Part shown: positions 49,750 through 58,691 of the stretch, one piece after another
Position numbering within the stretch: position 1 is the first letter of the stretch
How the letters are laid out: each line of letters starts with the position of its first letter
Origin: Streptomyces sp. NBC_01197
GTDB taxonomy: Bacteria > Actinomycetota > Actinomycetes > Streptomycetales > Streptomycetaceae
Direction: 5' to 3'
Length of the DNA: 64,000 nucleotides
Assembly: GCF_036010505.1 (NCBI RefSeq)
Contig: NZ_CP108569.1
Span: forward strand, 6,234,501 to 6,298,500
The notes under the pieces: generated by a model
Seen by the model: the letters and a program-made list of their open reading frames with translations, nothing else
What the model was told of the DNA's origin: nothing
The model's database searches: none
Made by a program: the position numbers and the translations under genes

Positions 49750-50772
49750 TCAGCCTTCCTGGAGGGTGGTGAGACCGTGCTCGATGAAGACGGGGACCAG
49801 TGAGCCGATCCGGTCGAAACCGGCTCCGACGGTCTGGCCGAGGGTGTAGCGGTAGTGGATTCCTTCGAGGATCACGGCGAGCTTGAACCAGGCGAACGCC
49901 GTGTACCAGGCGATGGCGGAGGTGTCCCGGCCCGAGCGGGCCGCGTAGCGCTCGACCAGCTCGGCGGGCGAGGGGTGGCCCGCCGCACCGCTCGTGGTGG
50001 AGACCGGTGACTCGGGGAGGTCCAGATCGGAGCTGTACATCACGAGCAGCCCCAGGTCGGTGAGCGGATCGCCGAGCGTCGACATCTCCCAGTCCAGGAT
50101 CGCGTTGATCCTGTCGTCGTCACCGAGCAGGACGTTGTCCAGCCGGTAGTCGCCGTGCACGATGGTGGGAGCCGGGGAGCGGGGCAGGTCGCGCCCGAGT
50201 GTGGCGTGCAGTTCGTCGATGCCGGCCAGTTCGCGGTTGCGCGAGGCGTCGAGCTGCTTGCCCCAGCGGCGCAGCTGCCGGTCGAGGAAGCCCTCGGGGC
50301 GCCCGAAGTCCGCAAGACCCACCGCCTCCTGATCCACGGCGTGCAGATCCACGAGCGTGTCGACCAGCCCGAGCACCGCCGCACGGGTCCGCTCGGCGCC
50401 GAGGGGCGCCAGCTGGGCGGCCGTACGGTACGGGGTGCCCTCGACGAACTCCATGACGTAGAACGGCGATCCGATGACCGACTCGTCCTCGCACAGCAGC
50501 ACGGGGGCGGGCACCGGAACCCCCGTAGGGTGCAGCGCGCTGATCACCCGGTGCTCGCGCTTCATGTCGTGCGCGGTGGCGAGGACATGGCCCAGCGGGG
50601 GCCGGCGTACGACCCACCGGCCGGCCCCGTCGGTCACGGTGTACGTCAGATTCGACCGGCCGCCCTCGATCAGCCGTGCGCTGAGCGGTCCGCTCACCAG
50701 GCCGGGCCGCACCCGGTCGAGATGACCGCGCAGCGCCTCGGGGTCGATTCCCGGTGGGTGGACTGTGCTCAT
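49750..50772 (-). CDS. APH-fold phosphotransferase, ACAD10/11 kinase-domain homologue
   Basis: A 340-residue kinase-fold protein. ATP-site features: LIEGGRSNLTYTVTDGAG, the Lys-equivalent WVVRRPP, the catalytic loop VHGDYRLDNVLL with Asp and Asn, and the metal DWEMSTLGDP. It is of the aminoglycoside-phosphotransferase family but, given the adjacent acyl-CoA dehydrogenase, probably phosphorylates 4-hydroxyacyl-CoA, as the equivalent domain of ACAD10/11 does. ATG 50772 has GGAGG upstream; a 20-bp TetR-type palindrome is 89 bp before it. Confidence 0.87.
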   Translation of the reverse strand: MSTVHPPGIDPEALRGHLDRVRPGLVSGPLSARLIEGGRSNLTYTVTDGAGRWVVRRPPLGHVLATAHDMKREHRVISALHPTGVPVPAPVLLCEDESVIGSPFYVMEFVEGTPYRTAAQLAPLGAERTRAAVLGLVDTLVDLHAVDQEAVGLADFGRPEGFLDRQLRRWGKQLDASRNRELAGIDELHATLGRDLPRSPAPTIVHGDYRLDNVLLGDDDRINAILDWEMSTLGDPLTDLGLLVMYSSDLDLPESPVSTTSGAAGHPSPAELVERYAARSGRDTSAIAWYTAFAWFKLAVILEGIHYRYTLGQTVGAGFDRIGSLVPVFIEHGLTTLQEG

Positions 50773-50860
50773 GGGGCACCTCCGTGTGTAGGGGCGGACC
50801 GTCCGGGTGGACCGTCGCGCTGATGTCTGCTGGAACGCTCGCGGTAACGTCTGCGCCCAT

Positions 50861-50880
50861 CATGCCGACCAGTCGGTATG
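50861..50880. promoter_or_regulatory. 20-bp TetR-type palindrome between kinase and quinone-oxidoreductase genes
   Basis: CATGCCGAC-CA-GTCGGTATG has 9-bp arms with one mismatch. Its minus strand begins CATACCGACTGGT, identical to 45187-45199. It sits in the divergent region 50773-51108 and could control both directions. Confidence 0.7.
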
Positions 50881-50917
50881 CCGTCCACCCCCGGCCCGTT
50901 TCCGGCAGCCGGTGCGC

Positions 50918-50981
50918 GGTCGGCACCTCTGTGGTCGGCACCTCTGCCAGGTCGGAACCTCCGTGCGGTCGTCACATCTCT
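50918..50981 (+). repeat. GGTCGGCACCTCT direct repeats in the 336-bp divergent region
   Basis: GGTCGGCACCTCT occurs at 50918 and 50933, followed by looser copies at 50950 (GGTCGGAACCTCC) and 50967 (GGTCGTCACATCT), spaced 15-17 bp. Region 50773-51108 holds these repeats and the palindrome at 50861 but no convincing gene. Confidence 0.5.
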
Positions 50982-51108
50982 GATACACCGCCCGGTCGCT
51001 CCCGGTTCCCGTCCGGCCCTTCCCGTTCCCGCCCGGCCGGTACCGCCGCCCTCCCGTTTGCACGGGGTCCGGTTGCGCGAGGCGGGGCCTGACCAGAGGC
51101 TCGTAAGC

Positions 51109-52044
51109 ATGAAGGCGATCAGCTACAGCCGTTACGGCGGCCCCGAGGTCCTGGAGTACGGCGAGCGCCCCGAGCCCAAGGTCGGGCCCGACTCCGTGCT
51201 GGTGAAAGTACGCGCGGCAGCGGTCAACCCGGTCGATGCGCACGCCCGCGAGGGGCACCTCGACGCGGCTCTCGACGCCGTCTTCCCGGTCGTGCCCGGC
51301 TGGGACGTCTCCGGTGTGGTGGTGCAGCCGGGGGCGGCCGTGACCGAGTTCGCCGTCGGGGACGAGGTCATGGGGTACGTACGGGAGGACTTCCTCTCAC
51401 GCGGAACCTTCGCCGAGTACGTGGCGGCCCCGGTGCGCACCCTGGCCCGCAAGCCGCTGCGGCTGAGTTTCGAGGAGGCCGCCGGGCTGCCGCTGACCGG
51501 ACTCACCGCCTACCAGGCCCTGCGCGCGCTCGAAATCCGGTCCGACGACACCGTCCTCGTGCACGCGGCGGCGGGCGGTGTCGGCTCGATGGCCGTACAG
51601 CTCGCCCTGCACTCGGGAGCACGGGTGATCGGCACCGCGAGCAGCCACAACCACGACCACCTGCGCACGCTGGGCGCGGAACCGGTGGCCTACGGCGACG
51701 GGCTCGCCGACCAGGTGCGGGCCCTGGCGCCCGACGGGGTGGACGCGGTCCTCGACACGGTCGGCGGCGACACCTTGCGGCTGTCGGCGAACCTGCTCGC
51801 CCCGGAGGGCAGGCTCGCGTCCATCGTGGACGACGACGTCGTCGAGTTCGGCGGCCGCTATGTCTTCGTACGGCCCGACCCCCTCGATCTGCATGTCCTG
51901 GGCGAACTGGCCGACCAGGGGGAGATCACGGTCCACGTCGACCGGGTCCTCCCGCTGGAGCAGGCGGCCGAGGCACAGCGGCTCAACTCCGAGGGCCACA
52001 CCCGCGGCAAGATCGTCGTCACGGTGGACTGGGACGCGGCCTGA
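51109..52044 (+). CDS. NADP-dependent quinone-oxidoreductase-like MDR protein
   Basis: A 311-residue zinc-free medium-chain reductase from ATG 51109 (MKAISYSRYGGPEVLEYGER). It lacks zinc ligands; the cofactor site is VLVHAAAGGVGSMAVQLAL followed by VIGTASSHNHDHLRTLGAEP. ADVFPVVPGWDVSG-type and AAGLPLTGLTAYQAL segments are typical of QOR/enoyl-reductase-like proteins. It reduces C=C or quinone groups with NADPH. Its promoter shares the TetR operator of the adjacent acyl-CoA genes, so it may serve the same pathway. Confidence 0.88.
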   Translation: MKAISYSRYGGPEVLEYGERPEPKVGPDSVLVKVRAAAVNPVDAHAREGHLDAALDAVFPVVPGWDVSGVVVQPGAAVTEFAVGDEVMGYVREDFLSRGTFAEYVAAPVRTLARKPLRLSFEEAAGLPLTGLTAYQALRALEIRSDDTVLVHAAAGGVGSMAVQLALHSGARVIGTASSHNHDHLRTLGAEPVAYGDGLADQVRALAPDGVDAVLDTVGGDTLRLSANLLAPEGRLASIVDDDVVEFGGRYVFVRPDPLDLHVLGELADQGEITVHVDRVLPLEQAAEAQRLNSEGHTRGKIVVTVDWDAA

Positions 52045-52156
52045 CCCGGACCCGCACCGGATGCCTCCGTGGACCGGCCGACCACGGCCCTCCCGCCGAC
52101 ATGCCGACAGCCGCCACGCGAAGCGCCGACACCGCGGGCGGAGGTCCCGGCCGCCG

Positions 52157-52720
52157 TCACCCCGGGTGCGGAGCGGTTAGCCGGCGGTACGCGGCGAGGC
52201 CGTCGGGGACCCACTCCCAGGTGCCGATACGGAGTGCCAGCTCCTGGTCGGTGAGGAAGCCGTGCCAGGCGACCTCCTCCACCTGCGGGTTCACCGGAAG
52301 CGTGCAGCGCACCTCGTACACCCAGGACCACCAGCCCTGCCCGGCGCCCTCGTACAGGAACTTGAAGAGCGGTACGGGCGCGGGCAGCCCCGACACGCCC
52401 AGCTCCTCCTCGGCCTCCCGCAGCGCCGCCGCGTCGTAGGACTCGCCCGCGCCGACCACCCCGCCGACGAACATGTCGTACAGCGAGGGGAAGACCAGCT
52501 TCACCGGTGTGCGCCGGTGGACGAAGATGCGGTCGTCGGCGTCCCGGGTGAGGACGAAGACACAGCGGTGCCGCAGCCCCTTCGCGTACACCTCGCCCCG
52601 CGGGGCCTGCCCGGTCACCCGGTCGGACGCGTCGACCACATCGAGGATCTCGTCGGCGGGGCAGGCGGGGCAGGCGGGGGAGGCGGGGGGCTCGGGGGGT
52701 ACGGGGTTCGCGGCCGTCAT
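52157..52720 (-). CDS. Nudix hydrolase
   Basis: A 187-residue protein from ATG 52720. The Nudix box is complete: GGVVGAGESYDAAALREAEE followed by ELG (G-x5-E-x7-REAEEELG). Upstream segments VVDASDRVTGQAPRGEVYAK and HRCVFVLTRDADDRIFVHRR give the YfcD/IPP-isomerase-like type, so a nucleoside-diphosphate-linked substrate is likely but unspecified. The N terminus has a repeat PPASPACPACPA encoded by a 9-bp GCGGGGCAG-type repeat. Its start overlaps the stop of the DMT gene by ATGA. Confidence 0.88.
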   Translation of the reverse strand: MTAANPVPPEPPASPACPACPADEILDVVDASDRVTGQAPRGEVYAKGLRHRCVFVLTRDADDRIFVHRRTPVKLVFPSLYDMFVGGVVGAGESYDAAALREAEEELGVSGLPAPVPLFKFLYEGAGQGWWSWVYEVRCTLPVNPQVEEVAWHGFLTDQELALRIGTWEWVPDGLAAYRRLTAPHPG

Positions 52721-53604
52721 GCGGCCATCTTCTCGCGCGGCGTCCGCGTGGAACCGGAGGGCATCGCCGGATGCCGCCCCAGCAGGACGATCCCCACGAC
52801 GATCGCCGCGAGCCCCGCCGCCTCCCAGGCCAGGGCCCCGGTGTCGGTACGCAGCTGGTCGCCGAGGAAACCCACGCCGCACGCGATGCCAGCGAGCGGC
52901 TGCGCCGCGGTGAGCGCGGGCAGCGAACTGCGCAGCGGCGCGGCCTCGAAGGCGCTCTGCACCAGGACCAGGCCGGTCACCCCCAGCACGATCACGGCGT
53001 ACGGCTCCCAGCCCGTCACCAGCGCCGGCCAGCCGCCGTGCTCCAGATGCTGGCCGCTGACCCGGGTCAGTGCATCCTGGAGCCCGTACAGCAGACCCGC
53101 GCCGAGTGCGAGGAGCGCGGGCCCCACGGTCAGCCGGGTCCGTTTGGCGCAGACCGCCAGGAGCATCGCGGTACCGGCCACCACGCCGATGATCAGCCAG
53201 TGCCGCAGCTCGTTCACCGATGCGGCACCTGCCTTCGGCTGGCCCGCCAGGATGAAGGCCGCGACTCCGCCCGCCAGCAGTGCGAGACCGCCCCAGCCCT
53301 GCCGTCCCAGCGGCTGACCTGTCTGGTGCCGGGAGAGTGCCATGGCGAAGAGCAGGTTCGTCGCGAGCAGCGGTTCGACCAGCGAGATCTCGCCGTGTCC
53401 GAGCGCCAGGGCCCCCAGCACCATGCCGCAGACCATCAGCGCGATGCCGCCCAGCCAGAGTGGCACCCGCACCAGGTCCAGCAGCAGCCGGAAGGAGAGG
53501 AAGTCCTTCATCGGGGCGTGCCGGGCCGCTCTCTGCTGTAGCACGAAACCGAAGCCGAGGCAGCAGGCCGCGGCCACCGAGAGCGCGACGACGAGTACCG
53601 ACAC
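52717..53604 (-). CDS. DMT-superfamily (EamA-like) transporter
   Basis: A 295-residue membrane protein, GTG start 53604 with TGAGGT upstream. Eight to ten hydrophobic helices run the full length, with the EamA-type repeat halves meeting near residue 150: GFVLQQRAARHAPMKDFLSF, LVEPLLATNLLFAMALSRH, ALLALGAGLLYGLQDALTRV, LTAAQPLAGIACGVGFLGDQ. This is the DMT permease branch without known substrate in actinomycetes. It is translationally coupled to the Nudix gene, suggesting removal of a nucleotide-linked or toxic compound. Confidence 0.83.
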   Translation of the reverse strand: MSVLVVALSVAAACCLGFGFVLQQRAARHAPMKDFLSFRLLLDLVRVPLWLGGIALMVCGMVLGALALGHGEISLVEPLLATNLLFAMALSRHQTGQPLGRQGWGGLALLAGGVAAFILAGQPKAGAASVNELRHWLIIGVVAGTAMLLAVCAKRTRLTVGPALLALGAGLLYGLQDALTRVSGQHLEHGGWPALVTGWEPYAVIVLGVTGLVLVQSAFEAAPLRSSLPALTAAQPLAGIACGVGFLGDQLRTDTGALAWEAAGLAAIVVGIVLLGRHPAMPSGSTRTPREKMAA

Positions 53605-53763
53605 GTGATCAACCTCAAGACCGGCCAGAAGGGGCGGGGTCCTGGCGACGATAGCGCCTGGGAGTGCACCTGTACCCGTTGAGTGCCCCGAACGGGACGG
53701 TTGACGCAGCTTCGGGACGAACTGAAGATGTGACCCACAAGTAACCTGGCAGGGATGGGGCTC

Positions 53764-55437
53764 ATGGCGGACGACGCTGACGTGATCGTGATCGGGGCCG
53801 GGCTGGCCGGTCTGGTGGCCACCGCCGAGCTGGTGGACGCGGGGAAGAAGGTGATCCTCCTCGACCAGGAGCCCGAGCAGTCGGCGGGCGGGCAGGCCCA
53901 CTGGTCCTTCGGCGGTCTCTTCTTCGTCGACTCGCCCGAACAGCGGCGCTTCCGCATCAAGGACAGCCGCGAGCTGGCGATGCAGGACTGGCTGGGCACC
54001 GCCGGTTTCGACCGGCCGGAGGACCACTGGCCGCGGCAGTGGGCCGAGGCGTACGTGGACTTCGCGTCGGGCGAGAAGCGGGCCTGGCTGCACGCCCAGG
54101 GGATGCGGTTCTTCCCGGTCGTCGGCTGGGCGGAGCGCGGCGGGTACGACGCGACCGGCCACGGCAACTCCGTACCGCGCTTCCACATCACCTGGGGGAC
54201 CGGACCCGGTGTCGTCGCGCCCTTCGAAGGCCGGGTGCGGGAGGGCGTGGCGCGCGGCCTGGTGCAGCTCAGGTTCCGCCACCGGGTCACCGGCCTCGCC
54301 CGCAGCGCCGGCGCCGTTGACACGGTGACCGGTGAGGTGCTGGAGGCGAGCGGGGCCGAGCGGGGCACCGCCAGCAGCCGCGCGGTCACCGGCGAGTTCA
54401 CCTACCGGGCGCAAGCGGTCATCGTCACCTCCGGCGGGATCGGCGGCAACCACGACCTCGTACGGGCCCAGTGGCCCGAGCGGCTCGGCACCCCGCCCGC
54501 GCACATGCTGTCGGGGGTACCCGCCCATGTGGACGGACTGATGCTGGGCATCACGGAGGCCGCGGGCGGCAGCCAGATCAACCGGGACCGGATGTGGCAC
54601 TACACCGAGGGCATCCAGAACTGGAACCCGATCTGGGCGAAGCACGGCATCCGCATCCTGCCGGGGCCCTCGTCGCTCTGGTTCGACGCACGCGGCAAAC
54701 GCCTGCCGGTGCCGCTCTTCCCCGGCTTCGACACGCTGGGCACGCTCGACCACATCATGAAGTCGGGCCACGACTACACCTGGTTCGTCCTCGACCAGCG
54801 CATCATCGGCAAGGAGTTCGCCCTCTCGGGCTCAGAACAGAACCCGGACCTGACCGGGAAGTCCGTCCGCGACGTCATTGGACGGGCGCGGGCCGACGTA
54901 CCCCCGCCGGTGAAGGCGTTCATGGACAACGGCGCGGACTTCGTCGTCGAGAGGGGCCTGGCGTCACTGGTGCGGGGGATGAACAAGCTCACCGGGCAGC
55001 CGCTGATCGACGAGGCCGGGCTGCGCCGGGAGATCGTCGCCCGCGACCGGGAGATCAGCAACCCCTTCACCAAGGACCTCCAGGTGATGGCGGTCCGCGG
55101 CGCCCGGAAGTATCTGGGCGACAAACTCATCCGTACGGCCGCTCCGCACCGCATCCTGGACCCCGCGGCGGGTCCGCTGATCGCGGTGAAACTGCACATC
55201 CTGACGCGCAAGTCGCTGGGCGGTCTGGAGACGGACCTGTCGTCCCGGGTCCTGGCGGAGCCGGCCGGCGGTACGGACAGGGGCGCGCCCGTACCCGGTC
55301 TGTACGCGGCGGGGGAGGCGGCCGGGTTCGGCGGTGGCGGGGTGCACGGCTACCGATCGCTGGAAGGCACGTTCCTGGGCGGCTGCATCTACTCGGGGCG
55401 GGTCGCCGGGCGGGCAGCGGCCCGGGCGGTGGGGTAG
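53764..55437 (+). CDS. FAD-binding dehydrogenase (KsdD/fumarate-reductase-like)
   Basis: About 557 residues from ATG 53764 (MADDADVIVIGAGLAGLVAT), with GGGATGGGG upstream; ATG 53755 is possible. The FAD Rossmann loop is VIGAGLAGLVATAELVDAGK; SAGGQAHWSFGGLFFVDSPE follows, and near the end GGLETDLSSRVL and the second dinucleotide motif PGLYAAGEAAGFGGGGVHGY are typical of the FAD_binding_2 family (fumarate reductases, 3-ketosteroid-1-dehydrogenases). This subgroup is annotated as a generic FAD-binding dehydrogenase with unknown substrate. It is divergent from the DMT/Nudix pair. Confidence 0.88.
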   Translation: MADDADVIVIGAGLAGLVATAELVDAGKKVILLDQEPEQSAGGQAHWSFGGLFFVDSPEQRRFRIKDSRELAMQDWLGTAGFDRPEDHWPRQWAEAYVDFASGEKRAWLHAQGMRFFPVVGWAERGGYDATGHGNSVPRFHITWGTGPGVVAPFEGRVREGVARGLVQLRFRHRVTGLARSAGAVDTVTGEVLEASGAERGTASSRAVTGEFTYRAQAVIVTSGGIGGNHDLVRAQWPERLGTPPAHMLSGVPAHVDGLMLGITEAAGGSQINRDRMWHYTEGIQNWNPIWAKHGIRILPGPSSLWFDARGKRLPVPLFPGFDTLGTLDHIMKSGHDYTWFVLDQRIIGKEFALSGSEQNPDLTGKSVRDVIGRARADVPPPVKAFMDNGADFVVERGLASLVRGMNKLTGQPLIDEAGLRREIVARDREISNPFTKDLQVMAVRGARKYLGDKLIRTAAPHRILDPAAGPLIAVKLHILTRKSLGGLETDLSSRVLAEPAGGTDRGAPVPGLYAAGEAAGFGGGGVHGYRSLEGTFLGGCIYSGRVAGRAAARAVG

Positions 55438-55532
55438 CCCGGTCGGCGGGGCTTGCGGCGCCGTGAGCCAGGCAGAGGGGCAGAGAGCGCTGCGGTGGGC
55501 GGGCAGCGGGTGCGGCCCGGCGCGCCACGCTG

Positions 55533-55955
55533 CTACAGCCTTTCCACCACCCGGAACCTCTCGGCCACGATCACCGTGTCGTCGTCCACGGTGAACTCCG
55601 GGTCCCGCAGCGCCTCCCGCATCTCGTCCCCGTGCCAGAACCGCTCGTGCCCCGCGCGCCACTCGGCGACCGACGTATAACCCTCGCCCTCGTCCAGAGC
55701 GTGCTGGAGGCCGACGTCACCCAGCCGCAGCAGCCGTACCTCGGTCACCTCGACCACCGCGACCTCGCGGCCGTCCGAGTCGATCAGCGCGGAGCGCTCG
55801 CCCACGGGAGGCAGTTCCTCCTGCTCCGCCTCGTACTCGGCGAGCAGTCCGCTGGTCGAGACCTTCTCCCCGCGCAGCACGGCGTCCACGAGCTGATCAC
55901 GGAGCGGGCCGGGAAAGGCGAGCAACAGGGGCTTGAGGGGTTCGGGGCCGGTCAT
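55533..55955 (-). CDS. ASCH-domain protein
   Basis: A 140-residue single-domain protein from ATG 55955 (MTGPEPLKPLLLAFPGPLRD). ASCH features: GEKVSTSGLLAEYEAEQEEL near residue 30, ALIDSDGREVAVVEVTEVRL in the PUA-like barrel, and the GEGYTSVAEWRAGHERFWHG block containing the E-G-Y and W-H signature. ASCH folds bind RNA or modified nucleosides; some are amidohydrolases. Function here is unassigned. It is convergent with the FAD dehydrogenase. Confidence 0.82.
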   Translation of the reverse strand: MTGPEPLKPLLLAFPGPLRDQLVDAVLRGEKVSTSGLLAEYEAEQEELPPVGERSALIDSDGREVAVVEVTEVRLLRLGDVGLQHALDEGEGYTSVAEWRAGHERFWHGDEMREALRDPEFTVDDDTVIVAERFRVVERL

Positions 55956-56099
55956 GTCACCAGCGTACGCACCCGGGTAAAGCATGGCCGCGCAAAGGGA
56001 GTTGAGGAGGGTGTGGCGTCTGTGCGGCCTTGACGTGGAGCCATCAGTACCGGTTTGCTGGGCGTGATCATTGCCCCCGGCGCCCTGAGGAACCCGCGG

Positions 56100-57095
56100 A
56101 TGCCCCCACTCCTCGGCCGCTCCAGAAGACGGGCCGGCCACCTCGCCGACCCGGCCCTCGACGACGTCGAACTCACAGAAGTGCGAACCCAGTTGGCCCA
56201 GGGCCGCTGGGGCAGAGCCAGTTCACTGCTCACCGCGACCGCCGACGACTGGGACCGCCGGGGCCACCGTCTCGTCGTACTCGCCGAGGGGCCGGGATCG
56301 GCGGCCTGGGCGGAGGACTGGCTGCTCGCCGAGCCGGAGAGCGCGGACGCCGCCGCCCTGCTGGCCTGCGCCATGGTGATGCGGTCGCTGCGCGGCAAGG
56401 ACGGCAAGGGTGGCAGGGCGGACAAGGTGGGCAGGGCGGGCAAGGCCGCCAAGGATGAGGAAGACGCGGCCCGCGAGGCATGCCGGGCCGCTGCCCGCCT
56501 GGCACCGTCGGACCCGACGCCCTGGCTCGGTCTGCTGATCCTGGCCCGCAGCCGCGGCACCGAGGAGGAGGTCAGCCGCCTCTTCGACGAGGTGCGCTCC
56601 CGCCACCCCGAGCACCACCACGCCCACCATCTGATGGCGGCGCGGCTCGCCGAGCGCCATCCGGGAACCGGCCAGGACCCGCTTCACGAGGTGTACGACT
56701 TCGCGGCCTGGGCGGCCGAACAGGCGCCCGCCGACTCGCCGCTCGCGGTGCTGCCGGTGGTGGCCCACGCGGAGCGCTACCGGGTGCTCGCCGTCGCGGG
56801 CAGCGAACCGGACGATCCCGCACGCTCCGCGCACTGGACGGGCCGGCGGGCCCGCCAGGTGATGAAGGCCGCCTTCGACTGGTGGCTGGAGTGGGAGCGC
56901 GAGGACCACCCGCGCAACCGCGTCGACCTCAACTTCCTGGCCCACGCGAAGTTCTGCGAGGGCCGGCCCGCTGAGGCCGCCGCACTGTTCCACCGCATTG
57001 GAGAGCACTTCACGTCAGCCCCCTGGGCGTACCCCGACCGGGACCCGTACCAGGCGTTCAGCGCCGCGCGCGGTGCCGCGCTCGGCTCCGTCTAA
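56100..57095 (+). CDS. Conserved Streptomyces protein with TPR-like helices
   Basis: A 331-residue protein read from ATG 56100, which has GAGGA 8 bp upstream; TTG 56055 gives a longer form. Predicted all-helical: WGRASSLLTATADDWDRRGH, SADAAALLACAMVMRSLRGK, ACRAAARLAPSDPTPWLGLL, HHHAHHLMAARLAERHPGTG, a tetratricopeptide-like pattern. The Lys/Gly insert around residue 100-120 (GKDGKGGRADKVGRAGKAAK) is made by short DNA repeats and is probably variable. I know no function. The downstream permease starts 27 bp later, so they may share a transcript. Confidence 0.7.
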   Translation: MPPLLGRSRRRAGHLADPALDDVELTEVRTQLAQGRWGRASSLLTATADDWDRRGHRLVVLAEGPGSAAWAEDWLLAEPESADAAALLACAMVMRSLRGKDGKGGRADKVGRAGKAAKDEEDAAREACRAAARLAPSDPTPWLGLLILARSRGTEEEVSRLFDEVRSRHPEHHHAHHLMAARLAERHPGTGQDPLHEVYDFAAWAAEQAPADSPLAVLPVVAHAERYRVLAVAGSEPDDPARSAHWTGRRARQVMKAAFDWWLEWEREDHPRNRVDLNFLAHAKFCEGRPAEAAALFHRIGEHFTSAPWAYPDRDPYQAFSAARGAALGSV

Positions 57096-57122
57096 CCTCC
57101 TCACCGAAGGGACCGACCCGCC

Positions 57123-58676
57123 ATGCCGCCGGGCAGTTCGAGCACGAGCGAGATCAACAAGATCAGCACGTTCAAGGGCCAGGACCAGGCGCTGCGCGCC
57201 GGCCGTCTGGGGACGGCGGGGCTGCTGCTCTCCGTGCTCGCGGCCAGCGCTCCCCTGATGGTCGTCGCGGGTGTCATGCCTACGATCTTCGGCCTGATGG
57301 GGATCGTGGGACAGCCGATCCTCTACGTCATCCTCGCGGTCGTCCTGGCGCTGTTCAGCGTCGGTTACGCGGAGATGAGCCGGCATGTCCACAACGCCGG
57401 GGCCTTCTACGCGTACATCGCCCGCGGCCTCGGCTCCACCGCCGGGGCCGGCGCCTCCTTCGTCGCGCTGGTCGCCTACAGCGCCATGCAGGTCGGCATC
57501 TACGGCATCTTCGGCTTCGAGGTCTCCGGCCTCTTCGACACCTATCTGAGCACCGAACTGGCCTGGTGGATACCGGCGTTGTTGGCCGTCGCGGTCGTCG
57601 GGGTGCTGTCCTGGCTGAAGATCGACCTCAACGCGAAGGTCCTCGGGGTGCTGCTGCTCATCGAGTGCGCCCTCGTGGTGATCTTCGACATCGCTTCGGT
57701 CGCGAGCCCCGCCAGGGAAGGGCTCTCGCTGCACGCCTTCAACCCCGGCACCCTCACCGGTGCGGGCTTCGGCACCGCGCTCTGCTTCTGCATCGCCGCG
57801 TTCGTCGGCTTCGAACAGGCCCCCGTGTACGCCGAGGAGACCAGCAGGCCGCAGGTGGTCGTCCGCCGGGTGATGTTCCTCGCCGTCGGCTTCGTCGCGC
57901 TGTTCTTCGCCATCAGCTCCTGGGCGCTGACCGTGGCCGCCGGGCCGTCGGCGATCAGCGCCCAGGCGGCCAAACTCGGCCCGGGACTGCTCTTCGGCCT
58001 CAGCGAGGGCGTACTGGGCAAGTCCTTCACCGATGTGCTCCACGTCCTCTTCGTCACCGGCATGTTCGCCGCGATGCTCAGCTTCCACAACGTGGTCGCC
58101 CGCTACGCCTTCGCGATGGGCCGCGAGGGGCTGCTGCCCGCTGCCTTCGGCCGCACCAACAGGTCCAGCGGCGCACCGGGCACCGGATCGCTGCTGCAGA
58201 CCGTGGTCTCCTTCGTCGTCGTCATCGCCTTCGCGGTGACCGACAGCAAGCCGCACGGCGACCCGACCGCGCCCGTCCTGCACCTCTTCACCTGGATGGG
58301 GAACATCGGCGCCCTCGGCATCATCCTGCTGATGGCCGCCGCCTCGGTCGCGGTGATCGCCTTCTTCGTGCAGCGCGGGGCGGGCCGTGCGCAGATCTGG
58401 CGGCTGACCGCGTCGGGCCTCGCCTGCCTCGCCCTGCTCACCATCGCCTTCATGACGGTCAAGGACTTCGACGTGCTGGTCGGCGCGGGCCCCGGGTCCG
58501 TGCTGAGCTGGCTGCTGCCCGGGATCATCGGCCTCGCGCTGCTCGGCGGTCTGGTCTACGGACTGGTGCTGCGCTCGGGCAGGCCCGAGGTGCACGCCAG
58601 GATCGGGCTGGGCAACGAGGCGTTCCAGCTCGACAAGGCCGCCGAGGCGCGGGCCGGAGCCGCCGCGGACATATGA
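57123..58676 (+). CDS. APC-family amino-acid/polyamine permease
   Basis: A 517-residue transporter with about twelve hydrophobic segments: first helix region LLLSVLAASAPLMVVAGVMP, then ILYVILAVVLALFSVGYAEM, GAFYAYIARGLGSTAGAGAS, FCIAAFVGFEQAPVYAEETS (a conserved APC loop with Glu), and AAMLSFHNVVARYAFAMGRE. The N-terminal 30 residues are hydrophilic. It imports an amino acid or amine with a proton or sodium ion; the substrate cannot be read off. ATG 57123 has GAAGGGA upstream. A hairpin terminator follows. Confidence 0.9.
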   Translation: MPPGSSSTSEINKISTFKGQDQALRAGRLGTAGLLLSVLAASAPLMVVAGVMPTIFGLMGIVGQPILYVILAVVLALFSVGYAEMSRHVHNAGAFYAYIARGLGSTAGAGASFVALVAYSAMQVGIYGIFGFEVSGLFDTYLSTELAWWIPALLAVAVVGVLSWLKIDLNAKVLGVLLLIECALVVIFDIASVASPAREGLSLHAFNPGTLTGAGFGTALCFCIAAFVGFEQAPVYAEETSRPQVVVRRVMFLAVGFVALFFAISSWALTVAAGPSAISAQAAKLGPGLLFGLSEGVLGKSFTDVLHVLFVTGMFAAMLSFHNVVARYAFAMGREGLLPAAFGRTNRSSGAPGTGSLLQTVVSFVVVIAFAVTDSKPHGDPTAPVLHLFTWMGNIGALGIILLMAAASVAVIAFFVQRGAGRAQIWRLTASGLACLALLTIAFMTVKDFDVLVGAGPGSVLSWLLPGIIGLALLGGLVYGLVLRSGRPEVHARIGLGNEAFQLDKAAEARAGAAADI

Positions 58677-58691
58677 CGGAACTCTGACGGG

